Shown one piece after another: positions 25,725 through 38,099 of a stretch of 64,000 bases of DNA. The DNA lies in assembly GCA_026874595.1 (NCBI GenBank), contig CM049313.1, positions 55,036,159 to 55,100,158 on the forward strand. Direction: 5' to 3'. The position numbers and the translations under genes were made by a program. Each line of letters starts with the position of its first letter. The stretch's first letter is position 1. Below the pieces are notes generated by a model that ran no database searches, was not told the DNA's origin, and was given only the letters and a program-made list of their open reading frames with translations. The stretch comes from Sipunculus nudus (Eukaryota; Annelida; Sipuncula; Golfingiida; Sipunculidae).

Positions 25725-28715
25725 CCAGAATATGGGTAGTCGACAAGCCACTATGTGTATCCGCAGAAATCTGAGTGGGACGGGTGAAGTGAGGCATGGA
25801 TTAAGTTGCAAGGGGAATACAGCGTGGTGTGTTGCATATTAGCATGGATGTCTGCAGCTTAAACGTGAATGTAGGTGGTGCCACCTGTCATAAAATCGAG
25901 AAAATTGTCCAGGATGTATAAACCTGCAAAATTTCAGGTGGATAAGTCAAACCACTGCCGAGATATGAGTGATTTTATCCCAAGGCAGATCAACGGATGG
26001 ATGCTGTGCATAAGGGGTTGCAGGTGGCGCCAAGAGCTATGTGAGATCTATACACATGCAAAATTTTGGCCTAATCGGTCAAACAGTTCCCGAGATATGA
26101 GCTTGAATGTCAGCAGAGTAAATGTGAATGTAGGTGGCGCCACCTGTCATAAAATCGAGAAAGCTGTCAAGGATGTAAAATACCTGCAAAATTTCAGGTG
26201 GATAAGTTAAACCACTGCTGAGATAAGAGTGATTTTAACCTAAGGCAGATGAACAGATGGATGTTGTGCATAAATGGTTGCAGGTGGCACCACCAGTTTT
26301 GGGTATGATGAAGAGCTAAGCGAGATCTATACACATGCAAAATTTTGGCCTAATCAGTCAAACAGTTCCCGAGATATTAGCTTGGATGTCTGCAGAGTAA
26401 ATGTGAATGTAGGTGGCGCCACCTGTCATAATTCGAGAAACCTGTCCATGATGTATAAACCTGCAAAATTTCAGGTGGATAAGTCAAACCACTGCTGAGA
26501 AATGAGCGATTTTATCCCAAGGCAGATGAACAGATGGACGCTGTGCATAAGTGGTTGCAGATGGCCCCACCAGTTTTGCCTATGATGAAGAGCTATGTGA
26601 GATCTATACACGTGCAAACTTTTTGCCCAATCAGTCAAATGGTTCCCGAGATATGAGCTTGGATGTCTGCAGTGTAAATGTGAATGTAGGTGGCGCCACC
26701 TGTCATAAAATCGAGAAAGCTGTCCAGGATGTAAAATACCTACAAAATTTCAGGTGGATAAGTCAAACCACTGCTGAGATATGAGATATATTATCCAAAG
26801 GCAGATGAACAGATGGACGCTGTGCAAAAATGGTTGCAGGTGGCACCACCAGTTTTGGGTATGATGAAGAGCTATGTGAGATCTATACAGATGCAAAATT
26901 TTGGCCTAATCAGTCAAACGGTTCCCGAGATATGAGCTTGGATGTCTGCATAGTAAATGTGAATGTAGGTGGCGCCACCTGTCATAAAATTTGAGATAGC
27001 TGTGCAGGATGTATAATCCTGTAAAATTTCAGGTGGATAAGTCAAAGCACTGCTGAGACATAAGTAATATTATCCCAAGGCAGATGAACAGATGGACGCT
27101 GTGCATAAATGGTTGCAGGTGGCACCACCAGTTTTGCCTATGATGAAGAGCTATGTGAGATCTATACACATGCAAAATTTTGGCCTAATCAGTCAAATGG
27201 TTCCCGAGATATGAGCTTGGATGTCTGCATAGTAAATGTGAATGTAGGTGGCGCCACCTGTCATAAAATCGAGATAGCTGTGCAGGATGTATAATCCTGC
27301 AATATTTCAGGTGGATAAGTCAAACCACTGCTGAGATATGAGTAATTTTATCCCAAAGCAGATGAACAGATGGACGCTGTGCATAAATGGTTGCAGGTGG
27401 CACCACCAGTTTGCCTATGATGAAGAGCTATGTGAGATCTATACACAAGCAATATTTTGGCCCAATCGGTCAAACAGTTCCTGAGATATTTGCTTGAATG
27501 TCTGCATAGTAAATGTGAATGTAGGTGGCGACACCTGTCATAAAATCGAGAAAGTTGTCCAGGGTGTATAAACCTGCAAAATTTCAGGTGGATAAGTCAA
27601 ACCACTCCTGAGATATGAGTGATTTTAACCTAAGGCAGATGAACAGATGGACGCTGTGCATAAATGGTTGCAGGTGGCACCACCAGTTTTGCCTATGATG
27701 AAGAGCTATGTGAGATCTATACACATGCAAAATTTTGGCCTAATCTGTCAAACAGTTCCTGAGATATGAGCTTGAATGTCTGCAGAGTAAATGTGAATGT
27801 AGGTGGCTACACCTGTCATAAAATCGAGAAACCTGTCCAGAATGTATAAAACTGCAAAATTTCAGGTGGATAAGTCAAACCACTGCTGAGATATGAGTAA
27901 TTTTATCCCAAGGCAGATGAACAGATGGACGCTGTGCATAAATGGTTGCAGGTGGCACCACCAGTTTTGCCTATGATGAAGAGCTATGTTAGATCTATAC
28001 ACAAGCAATATTTTGCCCCAATCGGTCAAACGGTTCCTGAGATATTTGCTTGAATGTCTGCATAGTAAATGTGAATGTAGGTGGCGACACCTGTCATAAA
28101 ATCGAGAAAGCTGTCCAGGGTGTATAAACCTGCAAAATTTCAGGTGGATAAGTCAAACCACTGCTGAGATATGAGTGATTTTAACCTAAGGCAGATGAAC
28201 AGATGGACGCTGTGCATAAATGGTTGCAGATGGCACCACCAGTTTTGCCTATGATGAAGAGCTATGTGAGATCTAGACACATGCAAAATTTTGGCCTAAT
28301 CTGTCAAACAGTTCCCGAGATATGTGCTTGAATGTCTGCAGAGTAAATGTGAATGTAGATGGCTACACCTGTCATAAAATCAAGAAACCTGTCCAGAATG
28401 TATAAAACTGCAAAATTTCAGGTGGATAAGTCAAACCACTGCTGAGATACGAGTAATATTATCCCAAGGCAGATGAACAGATGGACGCTGTGCAAAAATG
28501 GTTGCAGGTGGCGCCACCATTTTTAGTGTATGTTATATAGCTATCAAAGGGCTACATTTGTGCAAAATTTTTAGCCTGATCCGTCAAACGGTTCCAGAGA
28601 TATGTGGGTTTATGTGTGGAAACAGACGCACAAATGGACACTGGGCAGCAAGGAAAGGTCGGATGTCAACCAAAAATGAAGGCGCAGCAGTTTACATGTG
28701 ACCTGATGATAAACC
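25725..28715 (-). mobile_element. Helitron-like element (minus strand) with long tandem core
   Basis: Its 3' end on the minus strand is CTGG followed by T (+ strand position 25725, with A at 25724). It is preceded by a hairpin-forming ATAGTGG-CTTGTCGACTAC, homologous to the end at 14687. The 5' limit is approximate: similarity to 12955-13100 fades around 28715. No replication-protein ORF. Confidence 0.6.
25871..28510 (-). repeat. About ten ~279-bp dimeric repeat units with GGTGGCGCCACC palindromes
   Basis: The block GTAGGTGGCGCCACCTGTCA starts at 25871, 26131, 26409, 26688, 26967, 27245, 27523, 27802, 28080 and 28357, so the period is 277-280 bp after a shorter first unit. Within a unit a second palindrome block (TTGCAGGTGGCRCCACCAGT) lies ~150 bp further on. 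Both halves continue with TGCAAAATTT, GTCAAAC and GAGATATGAG, so each unit is itself an old dimer of ~140-bp monomers. Confidence 0.95.
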
Positions 28716-28799
28716 CGATTTGCTTATATGCAACCCAAGTTTTTTCAAACAGTTGAAAGATATAGTTCCAATAATCTTGGAATTCTGCATCTAAACATT

Positions 28800-28880
28800 G
28801 TATCCAGACGTCTAGACGCTGTGTCTAGACATCTAGACATATTGTCTAGACACCCACCCCCCCCCCCCCCCCCCCGAGCC
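28800..28880. repeat. GTCTAGAC palindrome cluster and poly-C run
   Basis: Three to four copies of GTCTAGAC or ATCTAGAC in 50 bp followed by a C run (about 28856-28875). The same arrangement recurs at 40425-40478 in B-b, so it belongs to the B/Helitron 5' side. Confidence 0.85.
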
Positions 28881-29658
28881 AGGTCAGTTGCCATGGTGAT
28901 GTCTGGACCCCACCTGTTTGTACTGAGTGACCTCTTGACTTGGCTGCATGAAGTCAAATCTGTTTTCAAATACAGAAAGCCTTTTTCAATTGGCTACAAT
29001 GCTTTTTTAAAACTGTATTTACCCAATCTTTTCTTATAAAACTGGCAGAACCCTACCATATAATAATTCTTGTAAAGTTTAAACCAATCAGCTGAACAGT
29101 TTCATCATAAATCAGTGTATAAGCTAGAAGAGTTTAAAATTACATTTTCGCTTGTAAAAAACACATCAATGTAGGTGGCGCCACCAATACCTCAAAATCA
29201 GATATGACATATGTGACAAACATTGGTATAAAATTTGGTCATTATAGCTATAGCCGTTTCTGAGATTTTAATTTTAGTGTGCTTTTTTGGACAGATGACT
29301 AAGTTCAACCTCCTGTAACTCGGCCAAAAACTCCAAACTGGAACCATTCGAACAAACTTGAGAGAGATTGTTCCAGAGATCATTTCTGTGAAATATTGGA
29401 CAATTTGGCTGGACAGTTTCAGAGAAGAAGATTTTTAAAGGTTTTTAAGCTTTTTCTCTATAAAATCTAAATTAATGCAGATACCCAATAATAAGCTCCA
29501 GGCCACCAAGTTTCACGTGACAAAATCTTACATGTAATTTGGAGCTGCTAGCTCCGACAGTTTCTGACTTACAGCCATGGACGGCGGAAAGCCAGCCCTG
29601 GACGGCGGATGGCGGACGGACAACGCTGCGCCATTGCATAAGCTCACAGGTTCGCTAA

Positions 29659-31620
29659 CAATTTCAGAAACCGCAGGAGCTACCATCCCAAAGTTTTTTG
29701 CAAATGTTGATCTCCTGAATAATATTTGAAATAGGGATTTTTGTGGCTCCACCTGCATTGTCTTTTGACCTCATTTTAGGGGCAAAAAACTTTTTATGAT
29801 GAAACTGTCGAGCTAAATTATTTAATATTTCACAAGAATTATCCTAGAGTCCTAGAAAGCTGAAGTTGTGATTCAGGTAAGACACAGTAAGCCTATATAT
29901 CAATCCCAGGGCTACCATAGACTTCTACAAAACTGGTTCTGATTCTGTAACATTGCACAAAAATAATTGTGACCATATCCAGCTTATGTGCAAGATAAAT
30001 CCATGAATTTATCTGTATTCTGAAGTTGATTTCAATAATAATCTGTTATTATTCTAAAGATTTTTATTAATGAAATCTTGTATGTCAGCTTAAAAATGCA
30101 TTGTAGCCAAAGTCTTTCAGTATTTATTAACAGATTGGCAAAAGGCCAAGATTTTGTCTATCTATAAATAGGATGGCAGACTGCCAACTATTTCAGATTT
30201 GGCAACAGACCAAGAGTTCAGTCAGTGCAGTAGCTACACCTGGCATACAAGCTGTACCCAACTGGGTATATATTAGCAATGGATTATAAACCAGGTTTTC
30301 ACTTCAGTTTCTTGACAATATCTAAATACAATCTCATGCCTTCAAGCAACAAAATCAGTGAAAGAAAAATATGATTTATTGGTTTTATTTTATATACATA
30401 TACAATAAATTATGCATTTTTTTAATCATGTGCATAAGACTACAATCATTGTCATACTCATTGTCATTGCACATGATGCCAAACTTAGGGGCTTTTGGGA
30501 CACTTATCAAAATTAAACACTATTAAAAAAGACACAAAAGTGAACCCCTTCCATATCGGTTTCCTGATGATTAAAAAAACGTTTAAATACAATGGCAATG
30601 TATGACAATCTACACATTCCTTATAAAATCTTTCAACAAGACTATGAAAAAATAACATATTGATTCTAAGACCCATATTAATTATATTAATTTATTAAGT
30701 GTAAAATATATAACTGGGATTGATGAAAGCAAGAAAACAAATCGTGAATATTTATATACTTATAAAATGTTCATACCTTGTCATTACTGCTATTAAAATG
30801 TGTCATTATACTCGTATATTCATTATGCAACAGGCTGCATCCATCCATATGTGACAGAAACATTGGCTTCAGCATGAAGAAAAATAAAAATTGAAAACAT
30901 TCAGTCACAATGCTTACCTGGATTTTCAGTTAAATTATAAAATAATTAACGCTGTACAATTATGAAAGATCAGTTCCCTTTGCTAGCAAAGCTATCAAAA
31001 CAAAATTTACTGTTGAGCATCTGCCATCCGTATTGTGTTATGAGTAACAGACCACTTCAAGTTTGATAAATCTCTCTTTTGGGACAGGTTTAGTCTTTGG
31101 TCTTCATTTGAACCACAGTAAATGTGCGACATTAATTGTAGTTTCGTTGATAACACAGAATATAACTTTTTTCCGGAGAAATTTGAATTATGGATTTTTA
31201 ACTGATAAGTACTACTTTATAATGGAGGAGGAAGAGCCTTAGTTTCTGGCTTTAATAGTAGCCCTATCCTTAATTTGAACTCCATTTTAAGTTATAAAAA
31301 ATATTAACAGATTCAGTAGGTGGCGTTTCACCCATGGATGTAATAAACCAAAATCACCTCAGTCAGTAAAGCATCTTCCACATGCAAATCAATGATTAAT
31401 GATCAAAGAGGTTGCAGATTTAAGGCTGGATTCAATTCAAGTAATGATTAATATTTCATATTTGTATAGAGAGTCTTGATTTCATAAGACCTCTGCTGAA
31501 GTACACTGACAGTTTATGAAAAAATATATTCTAAAACAAAAGCATTTTTTTTTTCACGTAGCTCCCTTATTAATGTTCCTATATGAAGACAAGAGTCTAT
31601 ATATATATGCATGTATTCCC
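29659..31620. other. Intergenic DNA between the repeat block and the glutaredoxin gene
   Basis: The first ~150 bp finish the outer family B sequence. The rest is AT-rich with no convincing ORF. A faint tRNA-like patch lies at 31360-31440 (CTCAGTCAGTAAAGC then GGTTGCAGATTTAAG). Confidence 0.5.
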
Positions 31621-31621
31621 A

Positions 31622-31627
31622 TTTATT
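31622..31627 (-). terminator. Candidate poly(A) signal of the glutaredoxin gene
   Basis: TTTATT on the plus strand is AATAAA on the minus strand, 115 nt after the stop codon. It is the nearest canonical signal, though not the only AT-rich candidate. Confidence 0.4.
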
Positions 31628-31741
31628 TTAGCACTTAGGTTTAAAAACATAGCAAAACTTGGCAAGAAGTTCCAATATATAATGTATTAAGGAACCACTT
31701 GCTTTTCCCTCTGTCATGATAGTATGAAGGCATGTTTTGGT

Positions 31742-31867
31742 TTAGTCCGTCTTTTTAAATGTAGCTCCCGCTTCTTTCATCATGGGCACCAGTTTTCCCT
31801 GGTTGTGTAATGACCAAGTCTCACTTCCTCCACCTACACATTTTTCACCAATAAACACACGTGGTAC
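31742..31867 (-). CDS. Glutaredoxin terminal exon
   Basis: Acceptor TTTACAG, then VPRVFIGEKCVGGGSETWSL and continues to KLVPMMKEAGATFKKTD and TAA (31744-31742). 41 residues, the normal C-terminal half of a glutaredoxin. Confidence 0.94.
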   Translation of the reverse strand, partial: VPRVFIGEKCVGGGSETWSLHNQGKLVPMMKEAGATFKKTD

Positions 31868-34800
31868 CTGTAAATTAAACCAAAAATAAGGTTAAGATAA
31901 AAATCATCAAAACTGCATTTTAGAAAACTTTATTTAACCTGAATTTGTTTGACAGACTGATGAATTAGAAGAAATACAGTATCCCCTTAAATTTCCTTTC
32001 TCCTATCCAGGTTTTCATGGTTATACAAGGACATAATTTTTGAATTTTCAAAGTTGTATCTCTAATAATTTACACATCCCCCTGTACACATTCTTTCAAC
32101 TGTACGATCCTCCCTACTTTGTTCTTACTTTTTTTTCTAATTCACCTTGTTCATACAAAAGTATAGTGTTATAAATAATGAGGTCTTCATTGACTGTGTG
32201 CTTTGCCTTTTTTTGTGCCATAACATGCCATCCATGAGAAATTCAAGGTATTTTTCAAGGAACCTTGAAAATTAGCTAAATTCAAGCAAGTTCTTGGCCA
32301 TGAAAATACAATAAAATATATCAGGGATTGTCAAGCATGTAGGCACCATGTAAGATGTGTAATATTGAACACAAAAGCTCTCCTACTGGTGTTGTTAGTG
32401 AAGCTGGGTTTTTTGGATGATGCAGTACAATTGGTTTAATGTCTGTGCTGCTCTGAAGCACCCCCCAGGATCACTTGATGTCATGTCAACACTTAGAACT
32501 GCTTCTGGATGTAGCTATTTCTTGCCAGAAATGGCTTATTTCTTACTTTACATTTAATCCTCTCTATTGTTACATTTCAGAATCAGGTAAAGGTTCATGG
32601 GAAAGAGAGAGAAATATTACCAATTACTAAATTAAAAAAGATTATAGGATTTCCTTCAAAATCAACAAGGGACCTATGGGTCACGACGCTCAGCTGTTAT
32701 ATATGATAAAAAAATATTATTTAGAAATGAGGCACATGCTGGTTTTGTGTGGTAATAAGTATAAGCTGTATTATGAGTTGTTGTTGTTTAGCTTATGTAT
32801 GATTTTGATAGTACCTTTGGAGACAGGGAAGAGGATTGATTTCATTTATTTTATTAACAAATGGAGTACTATTGTCACACAGCTTTTGACTTGGCCATAT
32901 AACTTATAAGCAGAACATTTTATATAAGAGTTTAACTTTTATAAAAAAAAAATTACAAATATTGTCCCAAATATAATTTTTATTAAAAATAATAAGAGAA
33001 TCATATGATTTTTTTTTAAATGAAATATAACTGATATGATTATTGAAATAATATTAAAGAATATATTCATGAATGCATTCATGAATACATTTTGAAAGTA
33101 TTTGCACGAGTATTCATATACTTTCATTTTTACCTGAATTCCCATTCTTTATGCAAGAAATTTTATAATGGAGTACATAATCATATTTGTATTTAAATAC
33201 AATTACAAAGTATTCGCAACACGTCTGGTATTTATTCAGTTTTCACCAAACAATGATGATGAGAATCCAGAATATACAAAATTCACACATTTAAATAATG
33301 ATCATAAGTACCTGGTTTTATGGCTTTTATTTATATTAAAAAATAACTGTAAAAAATTCATTTTGGACTAATTTCACATCAATGTACACACTAGACACAG
33401 TAGGAATCTAGATTAATATTATCAACTGCATCTTTGTCTATCATTAATTTCCTTCATATGATCCCTAATGATTAGTAATGAATAATATGATTTACTTCTT
33501 TATCATTTAAATTGAACTGGAAAATGCCATAGGTGACTGCATGGTGTTATTTGGAATATGTGACATTCTACCCATCGATACAAGATTCTTATATCATCAG
33601 TAACTGCAAGTTAATTTCCTGTTATTATAAACTAACAAATTCCTTTTCTATTTTTCTTTAATTTGTTTATTAAAAACCAATAAAAATTTATTAATTTATT
33701 GTTTATTGTTATGTTGTTGGTTAAAACTACTAGATGAGTTGGGTCGGACACCTGGATCAACTGTGGCTGGCCATGAGCTGCCTGGATTCCTGTATGCCTC
33801 TCCTCAAGTGTGCATAATTTGATGAAAGGTCAACAAGGTCAACATACAGGTGACTCAAGAGGGGCTGGAGAGAGCCAAAGTCTGACAGGGTCTCATAAAA
33901 AACATTAATAAAAGCTACAATTTTTGGCCAATTTTTTTCAGCTTTCTAAACTAAAAAGCTGAAATCCTTATGTGTGCATGATATGAAAATTATATCAACA
34001 GTGCTCACAGGAAACAAACGTGCCATGGTCACAGTTGGGCAAACTTTAAGGTACTAATTTTATATTTATACTAATAACTTATAAAATTTGAAAAATTCAG
34101 AACTAATTTTGGGTATTCAATTGAATCTTGATTAAATAATGTTACATCCCTGACAAAAAATCTCTAGCCTCAGCAATGCCCTTGTTAAGGGAGTAAATAT
34201 ATTTCTTGATTTTTTACAAAGTGCATTATGTTTGGGCCCATAACTTAAAACAATTACGCAATACTGACATCATTCTGGCATGTGCATAGAGAATGAAAAA
34301 TATGTATATTATTTATGATTAAAGTCAGATCAGTGGTTTTGATATTAGGCAGTCTTGAAGTGTAACAATGGGTTTTTAATGGAAAAATGAAGTTTTTCAT
34401 TGATACCTCGAAGGTATTAAGTCCTATTGACCAAATTCTTGGCATGGTAGGGGATTTTGGAGACATCTAACTGTATGCCGAATTTAAGGAACTTAGAGCT
34501 GAAGCTGGGGAGCTGAGCTCTTGCAAACTGCATAACACTAGCTTGATGTAAACAATATGTTACATGGTGCTTGAAAACTTGATTAAAATCTACAGTTTTT
34601 GATCAACTGGTTTCAAATTTTTGGTGTAAACAGTTGAAATGCTAACAAAAACATGCTGTGAAAATTAAATCCACAGTACTTACAGGGAAAAAACGTGCCA
34701 TGGTCAAAGTTGGGCAAAATTTAAGGTACAAATTTTTTATTTTTATTAATATTTTAAAAAATTTAAAAGATTTTCATCTAATTTTGGGTATACAATTTAA

Positions 34801-35634
34801 TTTTGATTAATTAAAGTTATATTACTGGAAAAAAGGTCCATAGCTTTTACATTTTTTGTGTTAAGTGATCAAATATCTTTCCTGATTTTTTACAAAATGC
34901 ATTATGTTTTGGCCCATAACTTTTTTAAATTAAATAATACAGACATAATTTCTGGCATGTACATAGGAACTATATAGAGGAATATTTATGGTAAATATGA
35001 GGAAAAACAGATGAGTGGTTTTGATATAAGGCAGTCCTGAAGTGTGAAAATAGGTTTTTAATAAAAAATTGAGGTTTTTCCTTAATTTCTCAAAGGAACG
35101 AAGTTGCAAAGACCCAGTTTTCGGCTTGGTAGGAGATCTTGGGGACATCTAACATTATGCCGAATTTTGGATTCCTAGGTCTTACGGTTTCAAAACGTGC
35201 CACATCTACGGACGGACGGACGGACGGACAGACGGACGGACGACGGACAATGGACCACGACTATAGCTCAGATGACTTATAGTCAGCTGAGCTAAAAATT
35301 AATCTGAGTAGTGAAGGTTAATAAACATTTCAATTTTAAAGTAATGAATTTTTATTGTTTTAAGAAGTAAATAAGTTAAAATAACACCCTCTAAATAATA
35401 ATTAAGTACTTCCAAACAAAACAGTACCGTTCTGGTGCCTGTCCATTTTTCAAAAGTATCTTGTAAAGCAGAGCAGTTGTCTAATCCATCAATTTCCTCC
35501 ACTGTGTAATTGACGCCCACCTCATTGAGGACCTTTTTAGCCATCTTACAGAAGCTGCATGTGGTCTTGGAAAACACCATGACAGGGTTTTCTTTGATTT
35601 TCTCACTGATAAACTGTGCTTCCTTTGTGGTCAT
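31742..35634 (-). CDS. Dithiol glutaredoxin, GLRX2-like (two coding exons)
   Basis: Small thiol-disulfide oxidoreductase that reduces disulfides and glutathione mixed disulfides using glutathione. The exons 35634-35428 and 31867-31742 join in phase 0 to a 110-residue protein. It has the glutaredoxin fold features: VMVFSKTTCSFCKMAKKVL with active site C-S-F-C (residues 26-29), the TVPRVFIG cis-proline loop created exactly at the exon junction, and the GGGSETW glutathione-binding turn. GLRX2 of vertebrates has CSYC; the active-site Ser before Phe/Tyr favours the GLRX2 type over CPYC glutaredoxins. A splice acceptor lies 9 nt before the ATG, so a further 5' exon exists and could be non-coding or add a targeting peptide. 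The intron contains family A copy A5. Confidence 0.94.
32664..35298 (-). mobile_element. Family A repeat copy A5 (in the glutaredoxin intron)
   Basis: Right end AACAAGGGACCTATGGGTCA at 32664; left end AGTCAGCTGAGCTAAAAATT at 35298, preceded by a GACGGACGGACGG simple stretch. It is highly similar to A7 but lacks the B insertion: TTTTATTAACAAATGGAGTA at ~32850 is the empty site of B-b. Confidence 0.8.
35428..35634 (-). CDS. Glutaredoxin exon with active site
   Basis: 69 codons from ATG (35634-35632) to the donor GTACTG after TGTRT. Contains the CSFC redox motif. Directly upstream, on the minus strand, CCTCCTTTTCAG then AAAGTAGAC precedes the ATG. The ATG could therefore be the start of a cytosolic form or an internal Met of a longer protein. 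Confidence 0.94.
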
Positions 35635-35717
35635 GTCTACTTTCTGAAAAGGAGGAAGAGTATATAAATATTTGACAAAATTTGCAAACCGAGTTGTTCA
35701 TTATAATGTAAGAAAAT

Positions 35718-35752
35718 AACAAGGGACCCATGGGTCACGGCACTCAGCTGAA
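35718..35752 (-). mobile_element. Family A right end (solo)
   Basis: AACAAGGGACCCATGGGTCACGGCACTCAGCTG, a clean family A right end on the minus strand. The left partner is not found nearby. It is followed after ~120 bp by a degraded Helitron-like end. Confidence 0.55.
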
Positions 35753-35874
35753 TTTGTTTATGGAAGAAAAATATAAAATCCTGGCACACAGAAAAGAGGT
35801 TACAGTTTCGTTATTTAGTTTCACTTGAAAAAGGATATCATAATATTACAGCCATTTGACATTAGCATGTGAAA

Positions 35875-36080
35875 CTAGAAAATGGGCAGTCAACAAGCAA
35901 CTAAAGGTATCCAACAATCACAGAGGCAATCACTCTGCCTTACCTCTGCCTTATCTACAAGATTACTTTCAAAGATGGATGGACATGCTTAATTTCAGAC
36001 CAATATATTAGACCACTCCTGAGATATGAAGACTTTTAACTTGCATGCATATAATCGACAAAGCGGGAATATTTGGCGTC
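35875..36080 (-). mobile_element. Degraded Helitron-like 3' fragment
   Basis: On the minus strand it ends CTAG before T (35875/35874), with GTTGCTTGTTGACTGCCC upstream, a decayed form of the hairpin at 14658-14676. It runs into the CACTCCTGAGATATGAAGAC block shared with the tandem core, then is lost. Confidence 0.55.
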
Positions 36081-38090
36081 TCCTTTGGAAACAAGCATAC
36101 GCATAAGAAAAAAAGAAAGAGTTATAAAAGAATTAAACATATTATCAAAACACAAACCTAAATTCATACAATCTCTTGTCAATTTGACTTGTCAATGCAC
36201 CAATTATAGTGACTGGAAAAGACATCTCGCAGGAAACATGGAAACTACTCTAACACCAGGCCACTGAACAAGACCAGCGTTTATTTAAGGTCAGTGTTGA
36301 TTTTTCTGGGACATTGTTTTGCCCTGGCAAATAAATAAGGCACGCGACTATTTAAGGCCCGGCGTCCATTCAAGGATATATGTTAAGTGTTAAGGCCTGT
36401 ACTATGCTGTAGGTGGAGTGAGTAAAGAATTTGATCTTCAAGGTGGGACTTAAACATTAAGACTCAGCAAGTTTCTCAGCATGACTGTTTATCTCTACAT
36501 TCTGTATCCTCTGTTGGGTAGACTAGGATATTTCTTCAACCTGTATTCTGGAATGAGACAGAAATGTGTGACTTATTGGTACACTGAGTACATGCAAATG
36601 ATATGATAACAGATCGGAGACAGGAACTGCCAACCAAACACTGATAAGCCATCTGCATAACCATCTGTGCTGGGATGCCAAAGTGTGCCGACAATGGAAC
36701 ACAAAACCATGAGGCATAAACAGTGATAAAAGATGGAGTCATCTGTAGCCTGGTAGAGAACATTTTCAACAGTTGTGGCCCAGTAGTCTCTGGCTTCATT
36801 TATCTAGTGGAAGGAGGGCATTTCAAATGCTTCACAGCTCTTACTTTGACTCTGTATGTTAGGTCAGCCTGTCCCAGTGAGCTGACCACTGGTTACACAA
36901 CAGATTGTTTCAGCCAGAAGTTCTGGCCCAGAACTGTGCATATATCAGATGATGATGATCACTGCTCACCTCTGACCTCCTGGCCCATCAAGGTGAAAAT
37001 GAAACACATGCAATCCACAGGCTGAAACAATCATGTGTGTAAAAAGATTAGGGCTCACTATGGACAGGCACCCAACACACAAGATAAAAGTGCTTTAATT
37101 GTCTGCACTCCTCAGTCCACTATATTATTGAAGCCAGATGCCTATGGCTCTGTATATAAGTACAGAAGAGCGTTGTATATCAGAAGACTGTTTATCCGAA
37201 ATAAAAATCATAAGAAGATTTAACTAAAAATTTAACCATTAATCCAAAATCTGAAGAAAAAATCCAGAAAAAATGGTATAAAAGATGGACTTATTCAAAC
37301 AAACGCTGCTAGATCAGCTGAGATACATATTGCCAACACATCAGTGCACCAACGTGCAGGCAATAGTTGTGTAAAACACCGCCCCGCCAGTCTGTGTTGT
37401 CCTCAGCTCGCTTTAATAATTAGAATGTCGAGCCAGGGGAAATTAGCATGCACAAACAAAATGTTACACCAGACTATAACTTAGCACCCAACTACTTGCT
37501 GTAGGTGTGAAAAACTCCACCCAGTGGGTCTGTGTACTCCTTGGCTCAGCTTTTGTCAGGATGGCTTTTAAGGATAGCTTTGATCTTTGTTCCAGTAGTC
37601 GTCCAGGCCTTCGAGTACTACCATGAGCAGATGTTGAGTTTATGTACACCTCCATTATTTACTTAGAAAGTCTATTTGCCAGATTATTTCTGCTCAAAAT
37701 TTGTGAATTTTAATTGGTAAGAAACGTTACTTATGAGAGCACATCACCTAGTTGAGTACATCAGAGCTCTATTAAACCATTGTGATAATCAATATCAACA
37801 TGATTTACTGCTTATCCTGATTTTTCTCCCTGTTAATTTTGCACATTGTTTACTCTTACTTGTCAATGGAACTATGTAAGCGCAAGTGCCATATCCTGTC
37901 AGTTGATGACAAGCAGTTGATCCTTTTTAAGATTTGACAAGTGTACCATGCCAGCTGATCAGTCGAGGCTATTCAAAGTCAGCAGATCTACGATCTGTTT
38001 CATTTATTTGAATAAAATTATGCATATAAACTTGTTTATTTCTGTATTCACCCAGTCCTCTCACTAAGAATTTTAATAAAAATACAGTAC
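36081..38090. other. Intergenic DNA
   Basis: No supported gene. Small open frames exist (for example 37464-37655 minus), but none shows a recognisable domain or splice context. Confidence 0.5.
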
Positions 38091-38099
38091 ATGTTTAAA

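Larger units (their letters stand above)
25551..29658 (-). mobile_element. Family B repeat copy B-a, nested in another B-type sequence
   Basis: Right end AACAAGGCCTACAGGCCTAA at 25551; left end GCATAAGCTCACAGGTTCGC...TAAC ending at 29658. The flanks GGCAAAGTAAGCATACTTACAT and AATTTCAGAAACCGCAGGAG together rebuild the family B block seen uninterrupted at 19575-19620 and 23560-23600. This shows a B inserted into a B. It contains the Helitron-like array from 25725 and is homologous throughout to B-b (38820-41244), which has fewer core units. Confidence 0.7.

Noticed and set aside
25875-27294. Repeated frames (EELCEIYTHAKFWPNQSN type) as a possible repeat-protein gene
   Set aside because: Frame is broken by stops in every unit and by indels between units; similarity is at DNA level.
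25871-28510. CRISPR-like array
   Set aside because: Period ~279 bp with homologous, not unique, spacers; eukaryotic transposon core.
36536-37025. Frames of 87 and 100 codons on opposite strands
   Set aside because: No recognisable domain, no splice context, overlapping each other.
37464-37655. 63-codon minus-strand frame (STSAHGSTRRPGRLLEQ)
   Set aside because: Looks protein-like at first, but no homologue recognised and no splice sites or start context to support it.
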